From Desulfoluna sp942491485 (lineage in GTDB: Bacteria > Desulfobacterota > Desulfobacteria > Desulfobacterales > Desulfolunaceae), in contig CALOAX010000009.1 in assembly GCA_942491485.1 (NCBI GenBank), positions 87,515 to 151,514 on the forward strand: a stretch of DNA of 64,000 nucleotides, written 5' to 3'. The notes below the pieces were generated by a model, which saw nothing but the letters and a program-made list of their open reading frames with translations, was not told the DNA's origin and did no database searches. Shown piece by piece: positions 33,644-43,466 of this stretch; the stretch's first letter is position 1; every line of letters begins with the position of its first letter. A program made the translations under genes and the position numbers.

Positions 33644-35818
33644 TCAAATGCCGTTGGAGTCTTCCAAAGCGATGATCACCACCTTCTGCATCATCTTCTC
33701 TTTAAAGTTTGCCGGTGCATCCAGGGAAAGGCGCTTCAGGTAGGGTTTTGCCGCCTCGGGCACGGGGGCCGTGTACTTTTTGGCCAGCTCCAGCATCAGC
33801 GGAATCTTCTTCTCCGCCTTGGCCTTGAACCCTTTCAGGGCCTTGCCGATCACGAGCTCCTCGTCGGTGAAGTCGGTCCCGAAGGGGAACGCCTTGAAGT
33901 GCCCCTTGCTGCGGTAGGAGGCCATGAGCTTCTCGAGCCGTTCAGGGGTGTTGTTTCGGAACTCCTCGGGGATTTCGTAGTCCGCAGGCACTTTCCCTTT
34001 GGCCTTGGCCGTATCCAGAAGCTGCTGCTGAAAACGGGAGTCCGCAATGCAGATCAGGCGGGTCATGACATCCTTGTCCCGCTGACCGCGCAAATCGGCG
34101 ATGCCATACTCGGTCACCACGATGTCCCGCAGGTGCCTTGGAATGGTGGTGTGATTGTACTGCCACACGATGTTGGAAGTGGCCTTGTCTCCTGATCCGC
34201 GGGTACTGCGTACCATGGTCACGGCTCGCCCGTCGGGGAGCGCATGGGCCATGGAGACGAAGTTGTACTGACCGCCGGGGCCGCTGATGATGCGGTGGTC
34301 GTCCAGGCCGTCCGCCACGGTGGCACCGTTGAGCATGGCCATGAGGGCGGCGTTGATGAATCGGCCGTTCTTGCGCTGGGCCACACGCAGCTGGTAATCG
34401 TCACCATAAAGCTGGTTGATAAACGCCACGCTGCGCATGTCGATGAGCTTGATCTCTTCATCCGACAAGGACTTCAGGGTCTCGTAGAAGGCTTCAGGAC
34501 CGACGAAGAACCCGGCGTAAATAACCACGGCCTGATCCAGTGTCTCGCCAAGGCACCCTTTGATGACGGCCTCACGGTTGGCCGCATCGGAGAGGTCCGC
34601 AGAGTAGCGCGTCTCCCCATCCACCAGCTCACCGTTTTCAAGGACGATGCCCTTCTTGAAGATGCCGAAGGCCGTGAGGAACGTGACATCCTTTTCACGA
34701 AGCTGGGGACGGATCGTCTCTCGCTCCAGCAGCACCTCCAGCATCTCAGGGGTCACCTTCTCGGTAATGGTCCCTTCGTTAAGGAGGGTCTGAAGATCCA
34801 GGTTCTCATAGACCTTGCGCTTGAGTACACCACAGGTAAAGAGGTCAAGGAGTGTGTCCACGAACATTTCGGTGGAGCTCATAAGGCCCTTGTCAAAGAT
34901 CTCGACACCGCCCCACTCCTCAATGATCGTCCCGAACTTGTCCAGAATACCCGCCTCTTTCAACACGGCCTGGTACGCTTCGTTCTCTGTGTGGCGCATC
35001 ATGACACCCGCCACGATGGCGTCGCCCAACGACCCGATCCCCACCTGCAGGGTACCGTCGTCCTTGACCAGGGCACTGGCATGCAGGCCGATCATCCAGT
35101 CCGTGGTGCCCACGGACTCCTTGGGAGCCCTGAAAATCTTGAATTCATAATCAGGGTTCTCGATGACCATGTCGTAGTGACCGGGCTCCACCTTGGCGTC
35201 ACCATACATAAAAGGCATGTCGTTGTTCACCTGGGCAATAATGGCCCGGGGAATGCCGTCGCCTTCGGCGGCACGGATATACTCGGCCCCATCCAGGTGG
35301 GTGTCGGGGTTGGTGCCCATGGAGTAGTAGAGTTTTCCGTCGATCTCTTTCTTGGAGACCAACTGTGAAATAACGTTGCAGCCTTGGAGCAGACCGTCAC
35401 GGATGGCATGGGTGTAGTTGGAGCCGAGGTAGTTTTGCTGGGCATGGGGACAGTTCATGAACTGGGCGGTTTTGTTGTAGAATTCCACCAGCTCGAAGTT
35501 TTTCGGCACCTGGTTCTTTCGGAGGTCGTCGATGTAATCAAAGGTGGGAAAAGCCCCCCAGATACGCTCCACGAGAGGCTCCATAAAACGCCGCTCCAGA
35601 TCATTGCTCGAGGTGGGTAGTTCCAGGCTCACGGCGGTAATGAGGGTGAAGTGCATGGTGGGATCGTTCTTGGCCCTCCGATAAATGGCATTCACCAGAT
35701 GGTTGGGCTTGCCGACAGCCAAAGGAATGGCCATGGTGATCTTCTTCCCCACCTTGGCCACCAGATCATCCACACAACGTTCCACGTCCTGATAATAAAC
35801 CGGTTCTCTTGTTTCCAT
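33644..35818 (-). CDS. Acetyl-CoA hydrolase/transferase family protein
   Basis: A 724-residue CoA transferase-fold protein, longer than the usual 430-550-residue acetyl-CoA hydrolase/4-hydroxybutyrate CoA-transferases. The family phrases are in the C-terminal half: SGPGGQYNFVSMAHALPDGRAV, VVTEYGIADLRG and the LIxIADxxFQQQL end. The STEMFVDTLLDL stretch resembles the family's middle segment. The probable role is moving CoA between acetate and a longer acid during anaerobic metabolism, in the cytoplasm. It stands alone between two good terminators. A conserved palindrome lies 109 bases upstream. Confidence 0.85.
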   Translation of the reverse strand: METREPVYYQDVERCVDDLVAKVGKKITMAIPLAVGKPNHLVNAIYRRAKNDPTMHFTLITAVSLELPTSSNDLERRFMEPLVERIWGAFPTFDYIDDLRKNQVPKNFELVEFYNKTAQFMNCPHAQQNYLGSNYTHAIRDGLLQGCNVISQLVSKKEIDGKLYYSMGTNPDTHLDGAEYIRAAEGDGIPRAIIAQVNNDMPFMYGDAKVEPGHYDMVIENPDYEFKIFRAPKESVGTTDWMIGLHASALVKDDGTLQVGIGSLGDAIVAGVMMRHTENEAYQAVLKEAGILDKFGTIIEEWGGVEIFDKGLMSSTEMFVDTLLDLFTCGVLKRKVYENLDLQTLLNEGTITEKVTPEMLEVLLERETIRPQLREKDVTFLTAFGIFKKGIVLENGELVDGETRYSADLSDAANREAVIKGCLGETLDQAVVIYAGFFVGPEAFYETLKSLSDEEIKLIDMRSVAFINQLYGDDYQLRVAQRKNGRFINAALMAMLNGATVADGLDDHRIISGPGGQYNFVSMAHALPDGRAVTMVRSTRGSGDKATSNIVWQYNHTTIPRHLRDIVVTEYGIADLRGQRDKDVMTRLICIADSRFQQQLLDTAKAKGKVPADYEIPEEFRNNTPERLEKLMASYRSKGHFKAFPFGTDFTDEELVIGKALKGFKAKAEKKIPLMLELAKKYTAPVPEAAKPYLKRLSLDAPANFKEKMMQKVVIIALEDSNGI

Positions 35819-35926
35819 AACTCTCTCCTGCGTCCTTACGATGACAACCTGCAGCCCCTCCTGATTGGGCTGTCACCTTTGGGGCTTCCCGTCCCCTCCG
35901 GTGATATGATCACCCTCATTACATTA

Positions 35927-35944
35927 ATAGAATTAAAATTCTAT
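35927..35944 (-). promoter_or_regulatory. Palindrome upstream of the acetyl-CoA hydrolase/transferase gene
   Basis: ATAGAATT (35927-35934) and AATTCTAT (35937-35944) form a perfect inverted repeat around AA. The core GAATT-AA-AATTC resembles the GAATTATATTC sites before the lrp gene. It may be an operator for the same or a similar Lrp regulator. Overlapping TATAAT/ATTCTA words could be -10 elements. The remaining bases of the 35819-36161 gap hold only the terminator below. Confidence 0.4.
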
Positions 35945-36071
35945 AATACAACCCGGGGAGCTTGTAAATCCTAATTCCCAAACAAAACGGCGCAAATCTG
36001 CTCAGACAGCATTGGCAGCGCATTACACTTGCCCTTTTCACATATCAATGTTCACCCTCTCGGCACAAAAA

Positions 36072-36108
36072 AAACCCCAAGCAACACAGTGTGTGCTGCT
36101 TGGGGTTT
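36072..36108 (-). terminator. Rho-independent terminator after the zinc-ribbon gene
   Basis: AAACCCCAAGCA (36072-36083) pairs with TGCTTGGGGTTT (36097-36108), loop of 13 bases. On the minus strand eight U follow. 53 bases after the 36162 stop. Confidence 0.9.
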
Positions 36109-36161
36109 CAAGGTCGTCTTCCCCTGAGTGAGCGCCTGAAAACGGCGCCCCAAAAAGAGGG

Positions 36162-38360
36162 TTACTTGATGGCGGCGCCCTCTATGGACTCCTTGACCTC
36201 TACGGCAAACTCTGCCAGGTCGTCGGGGAGCTTGGCGTAAACCACCATAAAGGGTACGAGTTGGCCGGGACGCACCCGGGCGTTAATGTTATCATTGCCC
36301 AGTGTGGTCTTCAGCCTCTGGTCGATCTGCTCCATGGTAAGGCTTGCCAGCTCTTCATCGGTCATCATGTTGCCGGCGAAGAACTCTTTCCCCTGTACCT
36401 CACGGTTGTCCTTTGTAAAGAGACGCCCGGTGAGGCGGATGGAGTGCCGCGCCGTCTGATAGTTGTTTCTCACCTTCCCTGTGATAACGAAGAGGTCGCC
36501 CAGGTCTAGGCTGGTTACAAACCGCCCGGCCACATCCTGGGTCACGAGATTAAGGTTCCCGAAAGGATCTTTGATTTCAGGCCTCACCCAGTCGCTCACG
36601 CCGGGGATGCCGAGGGTGGCCACCTGCTCACGGGCCTGTTCCACCACGGCAATGGTGGGAATATCGATGCCTGTTCTGTCGCGGATCTTATCCCGCATGG
36701 CATAGACCCCCACAAGAATGGCAAACAGAAGGACCACCACCAGAAGGATGGTGAGGAAGATACGCAGACCACTTCCTCGGCCACCTCCCGAATCGAAGGT
36801 TTTTGACGCCTTCTCCTTGGGAGCGGCAGCCGCGATCGGTTCCTGATCATCATCGTCGATCTCGGCCAGTTCCAGCATGGGCTCCGTACTCACAGCCTGC
36901 GGAGCCGCAGCAACGGGTTCCGTCTCAGGCGCAAGGTCCAACTCGAGATTCAGGTCGATGTCCTCGTTCAGGTCGGCGGCAACATCCAGGGACTTGTCGT
37001 CTTTTTCAAGCATCGCCTCGATGTCACTGAAATCCGACTCATCCATCCCCTCCTTCGACAGGGGCTCCATCTCTTCCGTCTTCTCGTCGGCCTGAAAATC
37101 AAAATCCAGCTCCAGCTCAATGTCGTCGTCTTCGGGAGCGGACTCCTGAGCGGCCGGAGGCTCTTCCTGCAGAAGATTCTCGAGTTCGGAGAGGTCCAGT
37201 TCTTCATCCAGAGAGCTCTCCAGAGAACCCTGCATGGGCTCATCATCGTCGAGATCCAGGTCGAGGTCCATGAACCCTTCGCCCTCATCAGGAAGTGCAC
37301 CGCCGCTTGCCGCGGCAGCCCCTGCAGCAACAGGCGCATCATCCAGGGTAAGGTCCAACTCACCGCCACCACCCAGGCTCACCGAGTCAAGTTCGCCATC
37401 GTCCAGGGAGAGGGAGAGTTCCTCTTCATCACCCGACAGGGCGATATCATCGGAGCCATCATCAAGGGAAAGGGAGATGTCTGAAAAGTCGAGTTCTTCC
37501 TCAGACCCTGCGGCATCGGCTTCCGGTGTAGAGCCCTCATCCAGGGAGAGATCCATATCACCGAAGTCAAAGGACTCTTCCGACGGCACATCAGGGGTCG
37601 AAGCAGACACCGGCTCATCGGTGAGGCTGGCCTCGAGATCGGAAAAATCAAGGTCATCCAGGGCCTCTTCGCCACCGGAGGTGTCGAGGGTCCCAGATTC
37701 ATCCAATGCCAATCCGATATCTGACAGGTCGGCATCCTCTTCCAACCCGGCACCATTCAAATCGTCCCCGGTGAGAGAGGCTTCCAGGTCAGAAAAGTCC
37801 AACTCGTCATCGACCTCATCGCTGGGTATCGCGGGAGCAGGCCCCCCGTCATCATCCAGGGATAGATCAAGGTCGAGATCGGAAAGGTCGAAATCCTCAG
37901 GCGACATCGCAGCAGGACTCTCAGACAGATCAAGGTCGTCAAGGCCCAAATCGTCAAGATCGATCTCTTCGATGGACTCCTCGGGGGCCTCCTGCGGCAC
38001 GGGTGCCGGTGCAGGCTCAGGTGCAGCAGCTGCTGCGGGGACGGCCTCCTCTGCTGGGTCCTCCCCAAAAAAGGAGTCATCGTCATCCGGCCCGAAGAGA
38101 CGATCCAATTCGCGATCGAGCTCTTCAGCGAGATCGTCTCCTTCATCGAGATTCCGTGGCGTCTGGGCCTGGGGGGGTGGGGCGACAGGAGCCGGTTCTG
38201 GAGTGAGTGTCTCCGGTTCCACGGGAGACGGGGCAGCCGCTTCCGGAAACACTTTGAACACGTGTTTGCAACTTGAGCAGCGAACCTTGCTGCCCGTGGG
38301 TTTGATCAGCTTGTCATCCAGAACAAACCTGGAATCACACTCCTGACACGTGATAATCAT
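36162..38360 (-). CDS. MJ0042-type zinc-ribbon membrane protein with acidic repeat region (DUF3426-like)
   Basis: A 732-residue protein. An N-terminal zinc ribbon (C5, C8, C28, C31) precedes a low-complexity Asp/Glu/Leu/Ser stretch of about 480 residues. It contains many copies of an LDLSDLxLSLDD-like unit. One transmembrane helix follows (LRIFLTILLVVVLLFAILVG), then a C-terminal extracytoplasmic domain of about 150 residues matching the DUF3426 pattern. The acidic stretch probably makes an extended, flexible cytoplasmic arm. Function is unknown; family members occur widely in proteobacteria. The arm could bind basic partners. hpt lies 49 bases upstream. Confidence 0.75.
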   Translation of the reverse strand: MIITCQECDSRFVLDDKLIKPTGSKVRCSSCKHVFKVFPEAAAPSPVEPETLTPEPAPVAPPPQAQTPRNLDEGDDLAEELDRELDRLFGPDDDDSFFGEDPAEEAVPAAAAAPEPAPAPVPQEAPEESIEEIDLDDLGLDDLDLSESPAAMSPEDFDLSDLDLDLSLDDDGGPAPAIPSDEVDDELDFSDLEASLTGDDLNGAGLEEDADLSDIGLALDESGTLDTSGGEEALDDLDFSDLEASLTDEPVSASTPDVPSEESFDFGDMDLSLDEGSTPEADAAGSEEELDFSDISLSLDDGSDDIALSGDEEELSLSLDDGELDSVSLGGGGELDLTLDDAPVAAGAAAASGGALPDEGEGFMDLDLDLDDDEPMQGSLESSLDEELDLSELENLLQEEPPAAQESAPEDDDIELELDFDFQADEKTEEMEPLSKEGMDESDFSDIEAMLEKDDKSLDVAADLNEDIDLNLELDLAPETEPVAAAPQAVSTEPMLELAEIDDDDQEPIAAAAPKEKASKTFDSGGGRGSGLRIFLTILLVVVLLFAILVGVYAMRDKIRDRTGIDIPTIAVVEQAREQVATLGIPGVSDWVRPEIKDPFGNLNLVTQDVAGRFVTSLDLGDLFVITGKVRNNYQTARHSIRLTGRLFTKDNREVQGKEFFAGNMMTDEELASLTMEQIDQRLKTTLGNDNINARVRPGQLVPFMVVYAKLPDDLAEFAVEVKESIEGAAIK

Positions 38361-38409
38361 GTGCGCGTCCCCTTTTCATAATTCAACCCGTCCTGTCAGT
38401 TGGCTCAAT

Positions 38410-38928
38410 TTACATTTTTAAATGATATATCCCGGGAAGATTTCTGTAGTTTTCGGCATAGTCGAGGCCGTAGCCCACCAAAAACCCCTCGGGAATCACA
38501 TGGCATGCGTAATCCACTTGAACTTCCATGGCACGGCGTTCTTTCTTGTCCAGCAGGGTGCACACCTTGACACTCCGGGCACCCTTGGACTTCAAGTAGT
38601 CCATGATGAACCCGAGGGTGAGCCCCGTGTCCACAATGTCCTCCACCACCAGAACATCCATGCCGGTGACATCCAGATCCAGCTCCTTGGTCACCGTGGC
38701 TTTCCCGGAAGACTCGGAACTTTTTCCATAACTGGAGACACCAAGAAAACCGAGCTGAACCGGGACCGTGATCTCCCGCGCCAGATCGGCCATAAAAATA
38801 AAGGCTCCTTTCAGAGCGCAAACCAGGGCCAGATTGCCATCCCGGTAATCGTTGGAGATAACCTCCCCAACCTCGGTGATGCTTCTGGCGATATCCTCTT
38901 TTGAGAGTACTTCAATAAGTTCTGACAT
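38410..38928 (-). CDS. hpt: Hypoxanthine phosphoribosyltransferase
   Basis: Salvages hypoxanthine and guanine to IMP and GMP with PRPP. The 172-residue protein shows the LVCALKGAFIFMADLAR segment near the start, SYGKSSESSG as the flexible loop, and the PRPP-binding VVEDIVDTGLTL. The C-terminal VDYACHVIPEGFLVGYGLDYAE is diagnostic for the Hpt type. Length is normal. It lies in a run of minus-strand housekeeping genes but about 160 bases from the J-protein gene, so it may have its own promoter. Confidence 0.95.
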   Translation of the reverse strand: MSELIEVLSKEDIARSITEVGEVISNDYRDGNLALVCALKGAFIFMADLAREITVPVQLGFLGVSSYGKSSESSGKATVTKELDLDVTGMDVLVVEDIVDTGLTLGFIMDYLKSKGARSVKVCTLLDKKERRAMEVQVDYACHVIPEGFLVGYGLDYAENYRNLPGIYHLKM

Positions 38929-39091
38929 TTTAACTACTTTATCATTACTTTATCGCTTGCGCCACACCTGTTTACATATTGCGTGACCACAAGAGACAAT
39001 ACGTTCCTGCTTTATAAACCAGCGAAACAAAGATAAACATCCGTTCATGGCCGTATCGCGATAACAGCCGGATGTCAATCATTTTAAGCCA

Positions 39092-39967
39092 TTACAGCCC
39101 ATTTTCCGCAAGATTCTCTACTACCTTCCGCTGACCATCTGTCAGGGTTTTTGGGATGGTGACGCCGATCCGAACAAACAGATCTCCCCTGGCTCCCCCT
39201 TTCATCTCGGGCAATCCCTTACCGGGAATCCTCATTTTTGTTTTGGGTTGGGTACCCGCGGGTACCTTGAGATTGATTTCACCACCCTCCAGCATTGGCA
39301 CGGTGATGGTGGCCCCGAGAAGCGCTTCAGTGAGCCGGATCTCGATATCAAAAATCACGTTTTGTCCATCGGGAATAAACCCGCCACCGCCCACCACGCG
39401 AGACAAAATGTAAAGATCACCGGCGGGACCCCCGTATCGGCTGGGCTCTCCCTTTCCGGTTAACCTGAGCTTTTTTCCATCCACCAGCCCCTTGGGAATG
39501 CGGACATTGATGGTGGAGGACCCGCCCCCGACAGACAGGCTGCGGGTGGTACCGCTGTAAACCTCCGGCACCGTCAGGGTGATCTCAAGGGTCTGATCCG
39601 CCCCTTTCATCTGCCTTCGGCCCTGGAAGCCATGGCCTCCGCCACCGCCAAATGGCCCACCGAAACCACCACCGCCGCCGCCAAAACCGAACTCCCGGAA
39701 AATGTCACCGACATCAAACCCCCTGAAGATGTCTTCCTGACTGTAGCGTTGTTGAAAACCGGAGGCCCCGTAGGTGTCGTACTCCTTGCGTTTGGCCGAA
39801 TCGCTCAAGACCGCATAGGCTTCGCTGATCTGCTTGAACTTGTCTTCGGCGGCCTTGTCCCCCTTGGTTTTGTCGGGGTGGTACTTCATGGCCAGTTTGC
39901 GGTACGTCTTTTTAATCTCGTCATCGGAGGCGCTTCGCTCAACGCCCAGTACTTTGTAGTAGTCCAT
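39092..39967 (-). CDS. DnaJ/CbpA-type class B J-domain protein
   Basis: A 291-residue co-chaperone. J domain at residues 1-68 with HPD (H30-D32), then a glycine/phenylalanine-rich linker (FGFGGGGGGFGGPFGGGGG), and the C-terminal substrate-binding domain. There is no CxxCxGxG zinc module, so this is a class B (CbpA-type) protein, distinct from the dnaJ at the window's left end. It probably assists DnaK under stress. CbpA can also bind DNA, which cannot be judged here. Confidence 0.92.
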   Translation of the reverse strand: MDYYKVLGVERSASDDEIKKTYRKLAMKYHPDKTKGDKAAEDKFKQISEAYAVLSDSAKRKEYDTYGASGFQQRYSQEDIFRGFDVGDIFREFGFGGGGGGFGGPFGGGGGHGFQGRRQMKGADQTLEITLTVPEVYSGTTRSLSVGGGSSTINVRIPKGLVDGKKLRLTGKGEPSRYGGPAGDLYILSRVVGGGGFIPDGQNVIFDIEIRLTEALLGATITVPMLEGGEINLKVPAGTQPKTKMRIPGKGLPEMKGGARGDLFVRIGVTIPKTLTDGQRKVVENLAENGL

Positions 39968-40175
39968 ATCGTTTGATCCAATCGCAAGAGCCCGGCATCA
40001 GAGAGTCATTCCCATCCCCAGCCGTCGGGCCATACGTTATTGCCTTATTTTCATTCCCGATTGCTCATCCATCGAAGACCCAATCGCATTCGATACCAGG
40101 AAAATAGGTTCATTGGTCCACAGTGTCAAGGGATGTCCCCCTCTCTCCCAGGTCCATCGCAGCTCAAGCCCACCG

Positions 40176-40973
40176 TTATGACGTCAGGCGATCCAACCGA
40201 AGTCGCTGGCGCTCGTCAAACAAGCGACGGGCACCGACGGAAACAGCCAGGATGGCACCAAAGCCGGTTCCAGCACTGATGGTGAACATGATGAGAATTT
40301 GATATTTCACCGCCTCCATGGGGGGGCTTCCCGCCAGGATCTGGCCGGTCATCATTCCCGGCAGACTGACGATGCCTGCCACGGCCATGGCATTCAGTGT
40401 GGGAATCATGGCACTTCGAATGCTCTCTCGACGGATCTCGGTGATGGCTTCCCGCCAGGTCTGCCCAAGCAGCAGGCGCCCTTCAATGACAGCGCTGTCA
40501 CGCCAGGCCGTGGAGGTCAATCGCTCCATGCCGATGGCGATGCCCGTCATGGTGTTTCCCAACATCATCCCCAGAAGGGGTACGGCATACTGGGGCGTGT
40601 ACCAGGGGTCGATGCGGATCACCGTGGCCAGCACCAGGCAGGTGATGGAAAAAGAGGAGACGGTCATGGCCGCCGTACCCGTGGCAAAGCCCCAGATACC
40701 CGCAAGCCTCCGGGTCTGCCTGCTCATCACCTCCCACCCTGCCGTGGTCACCATCACCAAGGCAATCAGCGCCAGGAGCCAGGGGGCCGCATGGTCAAAA
40801 AGGGTCTTCAGCACCATCCCCACCAACAGCAACTGAATGGTGGTACGTAGCGCCGCCACAACGATTTGACGGGTCACCCCCAGCTTCATGCGAAACGAGA
40901 GGACGGCCAGGGCCACCACCAGAAAGGCCGCAATGGAGAGGTCCAAGGGGGAAAGGGTAATCATGCCGGTCAT
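40176..40973 (-). CDS. fetB: FetB/YbbM-type ABC transporter permease (putative iron exporter)
   Basis: A 265-residue inner membrane protein with about seven predicted helices (first LDLSIAAFLVVALAVLSF). It contains the UPF0014/FetB wording PLLGMMLGNTMTGIAIGMERL and NAMAVAGIVSLPGMMTGQILAG. In E. coli FetAB exports iron and protects from oxidative stress; the same is inferred here. It overlaps fetA by four bases (ATGA), so it is coupled. It is the third gene of an mnmG-fetA-fetB run. Confidence 0.87.
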   Translation of the reverse strand: MTGMITLSPLDLSIAAFLVVALAVLSFRMKLGVTRQIVVAALRTTIQLLLVGMVLKTLFDHAAPWLLALIALVMVTTAGWEVMSRQTRRLAGIWGFATGTAAMTVSSFSITCLVLATVIRIDPWYTPQYAVPLLGMMLGNTMTGIAIGMERLTSTAWRDSAVIEGRLLLGQTWREAITEIRRESIRSAMIPTLNAMAVAGIVSLPGMMTGQILAGSPPMEAVKYQILIMFTISAGTGFGAILAVSVGARRLFDERQRLRLDRLTS

Positions 40974-41587
40974 GCGACCTCCCCTGTCCCTGCATCATGC
41001 AAAGCACCGGTGGCATCAAGCACCACCACCCGCTGTGCCACACGCTTGAGCTGCTCTTTGCCATGGCCCACCCAAAGCACCGGGGCCTGCCGCTCCCGTG
41101 CGTACGCAAGGATCAGGGCCTCTACCTGCAGGGCACTGGCCTCATCCAGGTTGGCGGTGGGTTCATCCAGAATAAGGGCCATGGGCTCCCGGTCCAGAAG
41201 ACGCAACAGAGAAAGACGCTGCCTCTCTCCGCTGGAGAGACGCTTTACCGGCCAGGAGAGAACCTCTTCCCGAAGCCCCAGCACGTCCGGCCGTACCTTT
41301 TCAGTGGCAAGAAAGTGCTCCCCCACTCCGTCAAGCCACCAGATGCTCTCACTTGGGAGCATGCCAACCTTGCGACGCCACTCCGGGGCGGAAAAGGTCC
41401 CGCGATCCATGTCACCAAGGCGCACACGGCCCTCATGGGGTTCCATGTCCACCACGGCCCGCAGGAGAGAACTCTTCCCGATCCCCGATGGCCCGGAAAG
41501 CCCCACACAGGTCCCGGCGGGCACCGTGAGGGTCAGTGGGCCGAGCCCACGGATCACCAGGTTTTCGATAATGAGGTCCGCCCCCAT
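40970..41587 (-). CDS. fetA: FetA-type ABC transporter ATPase
   Basis: A 205-residue ATPase component partnering FetB. Motifs: Walker A GPSGIGKSS, LSSGERQRLSLLRLL signature, Walker B ALILDEPT, and a late histidine switch in VGHGK. The protein is short but has every motif. The start lies four bases after the mnmG stop; the end overlaps the fetB start by four bases, indicating a single operon. Confidence 0.87.
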   Translation of the reverse strand: MGADLIIENLVIRGLGPLTLTVPAGTCVGLSGPSGIGKSSLLRAVVDMEPHEGRVRLGDMDRGTFSAPEWRRKVGMLPSESIWWLDGVGEHFLATEKVRPDVLGLREEVLSWPVKRLSSGERQRLSLLRLLDREPMALILDEPTANLDEASALQVEALILAYARERQAPVLWVGHGKEQLKRVAQRVVVLDATGALHDAGTGEVA

Positions 41588-41591
41588 GGCT

Positions 41592-43466
41592 TTAGTTCCC
41601 TTCCCGGTTCTTCAGGTGAACCATCAAGACCGAAATCGCCGCGGGGGTGATGCCGTCGATGCGCGATGCCTGCCCAAGGGAGACAGGCCTCACCTCCATG
41701 AGCTTGGCCCGCAACTCGTTGGAGAGGCCGTGGACAAGGGCGAAATCAAAATCCTCCGGCAGCCGGACCTTCTCCAGGTGCTTGAACTTCTCAATTTCGG
41801 CAAGCTGACGGTCGATATACCCTTCGTACTTCACCTCAATCTCCACCTGCTTTGCCACCCGGCCCTCCACCGGGACCTCCGGTGCCGCCAGCTGCGTCAC
41901 CGCATCGTAGCCCATCTGGGCCCGCTTGAGGATCTGGTCCATGGGCACCCCGGTTTTCAACGGGGTGGTACCACGTTCAGTGAGGTAGGTGTTCACAGCG
42001 GCAGATGGCTTCACCACCACACTGCGAAGACGTCCTATTTCCCGGTCGATGGCCGCTTTGCGCTCACGGACCAGCCTGACGGTGTCGTCACTTACCAACC
42101 CCAGTTCGTGGGCTATCTCCGTCAGGCGGAAATCGGCATTGTCCTCACGCATCATCAGACGATACTCCGCCCGGGAGGTGAAGATACGGTAGGGCTCTAA
42201 GGTCCCGCGGGTGATCAGGTCATCCACCATCACCCCCATGTAGCCCTGGGAACGGTCCAGTACAAAGGGGGAGCGCCCTGATACCTTGAGAGCCGCGTTG
42301 ATGCCTGCCCAGAGCCCCTGGGCCGCCGCCTCCTCGTACCCCGAGGTGCCGTTGATCTGGCCGGCCAGGAAAAGGCCGTCAACCTTTCGGGTCTCCAGCG
42401 TGGGGCGCAACTGCACCGGATTCACATAATCGTATTCAATGGCGTAGCCGGGCCGAATGATCTCGGCTTCTTCAAACCCTGCGATGGATCGCACAAAAGG
42501 AATCTGAAGATCCACAGGCAGGCTGTTACCCAGGCCGCTGACATACATCTCCCGGGTGTCGACCCCCTCAGGCTCCAAAATCACCTGGTGGGAGACGCGA
42601 TCGGGAAACTTGATGGCCTTGTCTTCAAAGGAGGGGCAATAACGGGCGGACACGCCCTTGATGGTGCCGCAGTAGAGAGGGGAACGGCTCAGGTTGTCCA
42701 GCACGATGTTACGGGTCGCCTCGGTGGTGTGTCCGATGAAACTCGGCAGCTGGGGCAGCGGCGCGTGGGTGGACGAAAAGGAGAAGAAGCAGGGGGTGTC
42801 ATCGGCCTTGTGCTCTTCAAGCTTGGAGTAGTCGATGGTATCCTGATGGAGCCGCGGCGGGGTACCGGTCTTCATGCGTCCCATCTCAAGGCCCAGCTCC
42901 TTCATGGAGGCTGCCAGGCCGTAAGCGGCAAATTCCCCGGCACGCCCCGCCTGGATGCAGCTCTCTCCCACATGCACCAGGCCGCTTAAAAAGGTCCCTG
43001 CGGCGATAACCACCGCCTCGGTCTCAAACCCAAAGCCGGTCTGGTCCACCACCCCGGTTACCTTGCCCCCCTCCACCACCAGGCGCTCCACCAGCCCCTG
43101 TTTGAGGTACAGATTCTCCTGGGCTTCCAGGACCGCTTTCATGGTGCGGTGGTAAACGTTTTTATCGTTCTGGGTACGCGTGGAGTGTACGGCCGGCCCC
43201 TTCTTGGTATTGAGGGTCTTGAACTGAATGGCCGAGGCGTCCGATGCCTTGCCCATCTCGCCGCCCATGGCGTCCACCTCTCGCACCAGGTGCCCCTTGG
43301 CCGTGCCCCCGATGGAGGGACTGCAGGGCATGGAGGCCACCTTATCCAGGTCAATGGCCAGAATCAGGGTGGAAAGCCCCATGCGGGCTGAGGCCAGTGC
43401 CGCCTCACAGCCGGCATGACCGGCCCCCACAACAATCACATCATATTTTCGTGTATTTGATACCAT
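41592..43466 (-). CDS. mnmG: tRNA uridine-5-carboxymethylaminomethyl modification enzyme MnmG (GidA)
   Basis: MnmG, with MnmE, forms the cmnm5U modification at the wobble position of several tRNAs, using FAD and methylene-THF. The 624 residues show the FAD-binding VVGAGHAGCEAALASARMG (N-terminus), the conserved FMG/CSPSIGGTAKGHLVREVDAMGGEM, and FLAGQINGTSGYEEAAAQG. The C-terminal helical domain contains ASRIDGITPAAI. Length is normal. Being first in an operon with an iron exporter pair is unusual and may be accidental. It diverges from the radical SAM gene. Confidence 0.96.
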   Translation of the reverse strand: MVSNTRKYDVIVVGAGHAGCEAALASARMGLSTLILAIDLDKVASMPCSPSIGGTAKGHLVREVDAMGGEMGKASDASAIQFKTLNTKKGPAVHSTRTQNDKNVYHRTMKAVLEAQENLYLKQGLVERLVVEGGKVTGVVDQTGFGFETEAVVIAAGTFLSGLVHVGESCIQAGRAGEFAAYGLAASMKELGLEMGRMKTGTPPRLHQDTIDYSKLEEHKADDTPCFFSFSSTHAPLPQLPSFIGHTTEATRNIVLDNLSRSPLYCGTIKGVSARYCPSFEDKAIKFPDRVSHQVILEPEGVDTREMYVSGLGNSLPVDLQIPFVRSIAGFEEAEIIRPGYAIEYDYVNPVQLRPTLETRKVDGLFLAGQINGTSGYEEAAAQGLWAGINAALKVSGRSPFVLDRSQGYMGVMVDDLITRGTLEPYRIFTSRAEYRLMMREDNADFRLTEIAHELGLVSDDTVRLVRERKAAIDREIGRLRSVVVKPSAAVNTYLTERGTTPLKTGVPMDQILKRAQMGYDAVTQLAAPEVPVEGRVAKQVEIEVKYEGYIDRQLAEIEKFKHLEKVRLPEDFDFALVHGLSNELRAKLMEVRPVSLGQASRIDGITPAAISVLMVHLKNREGN

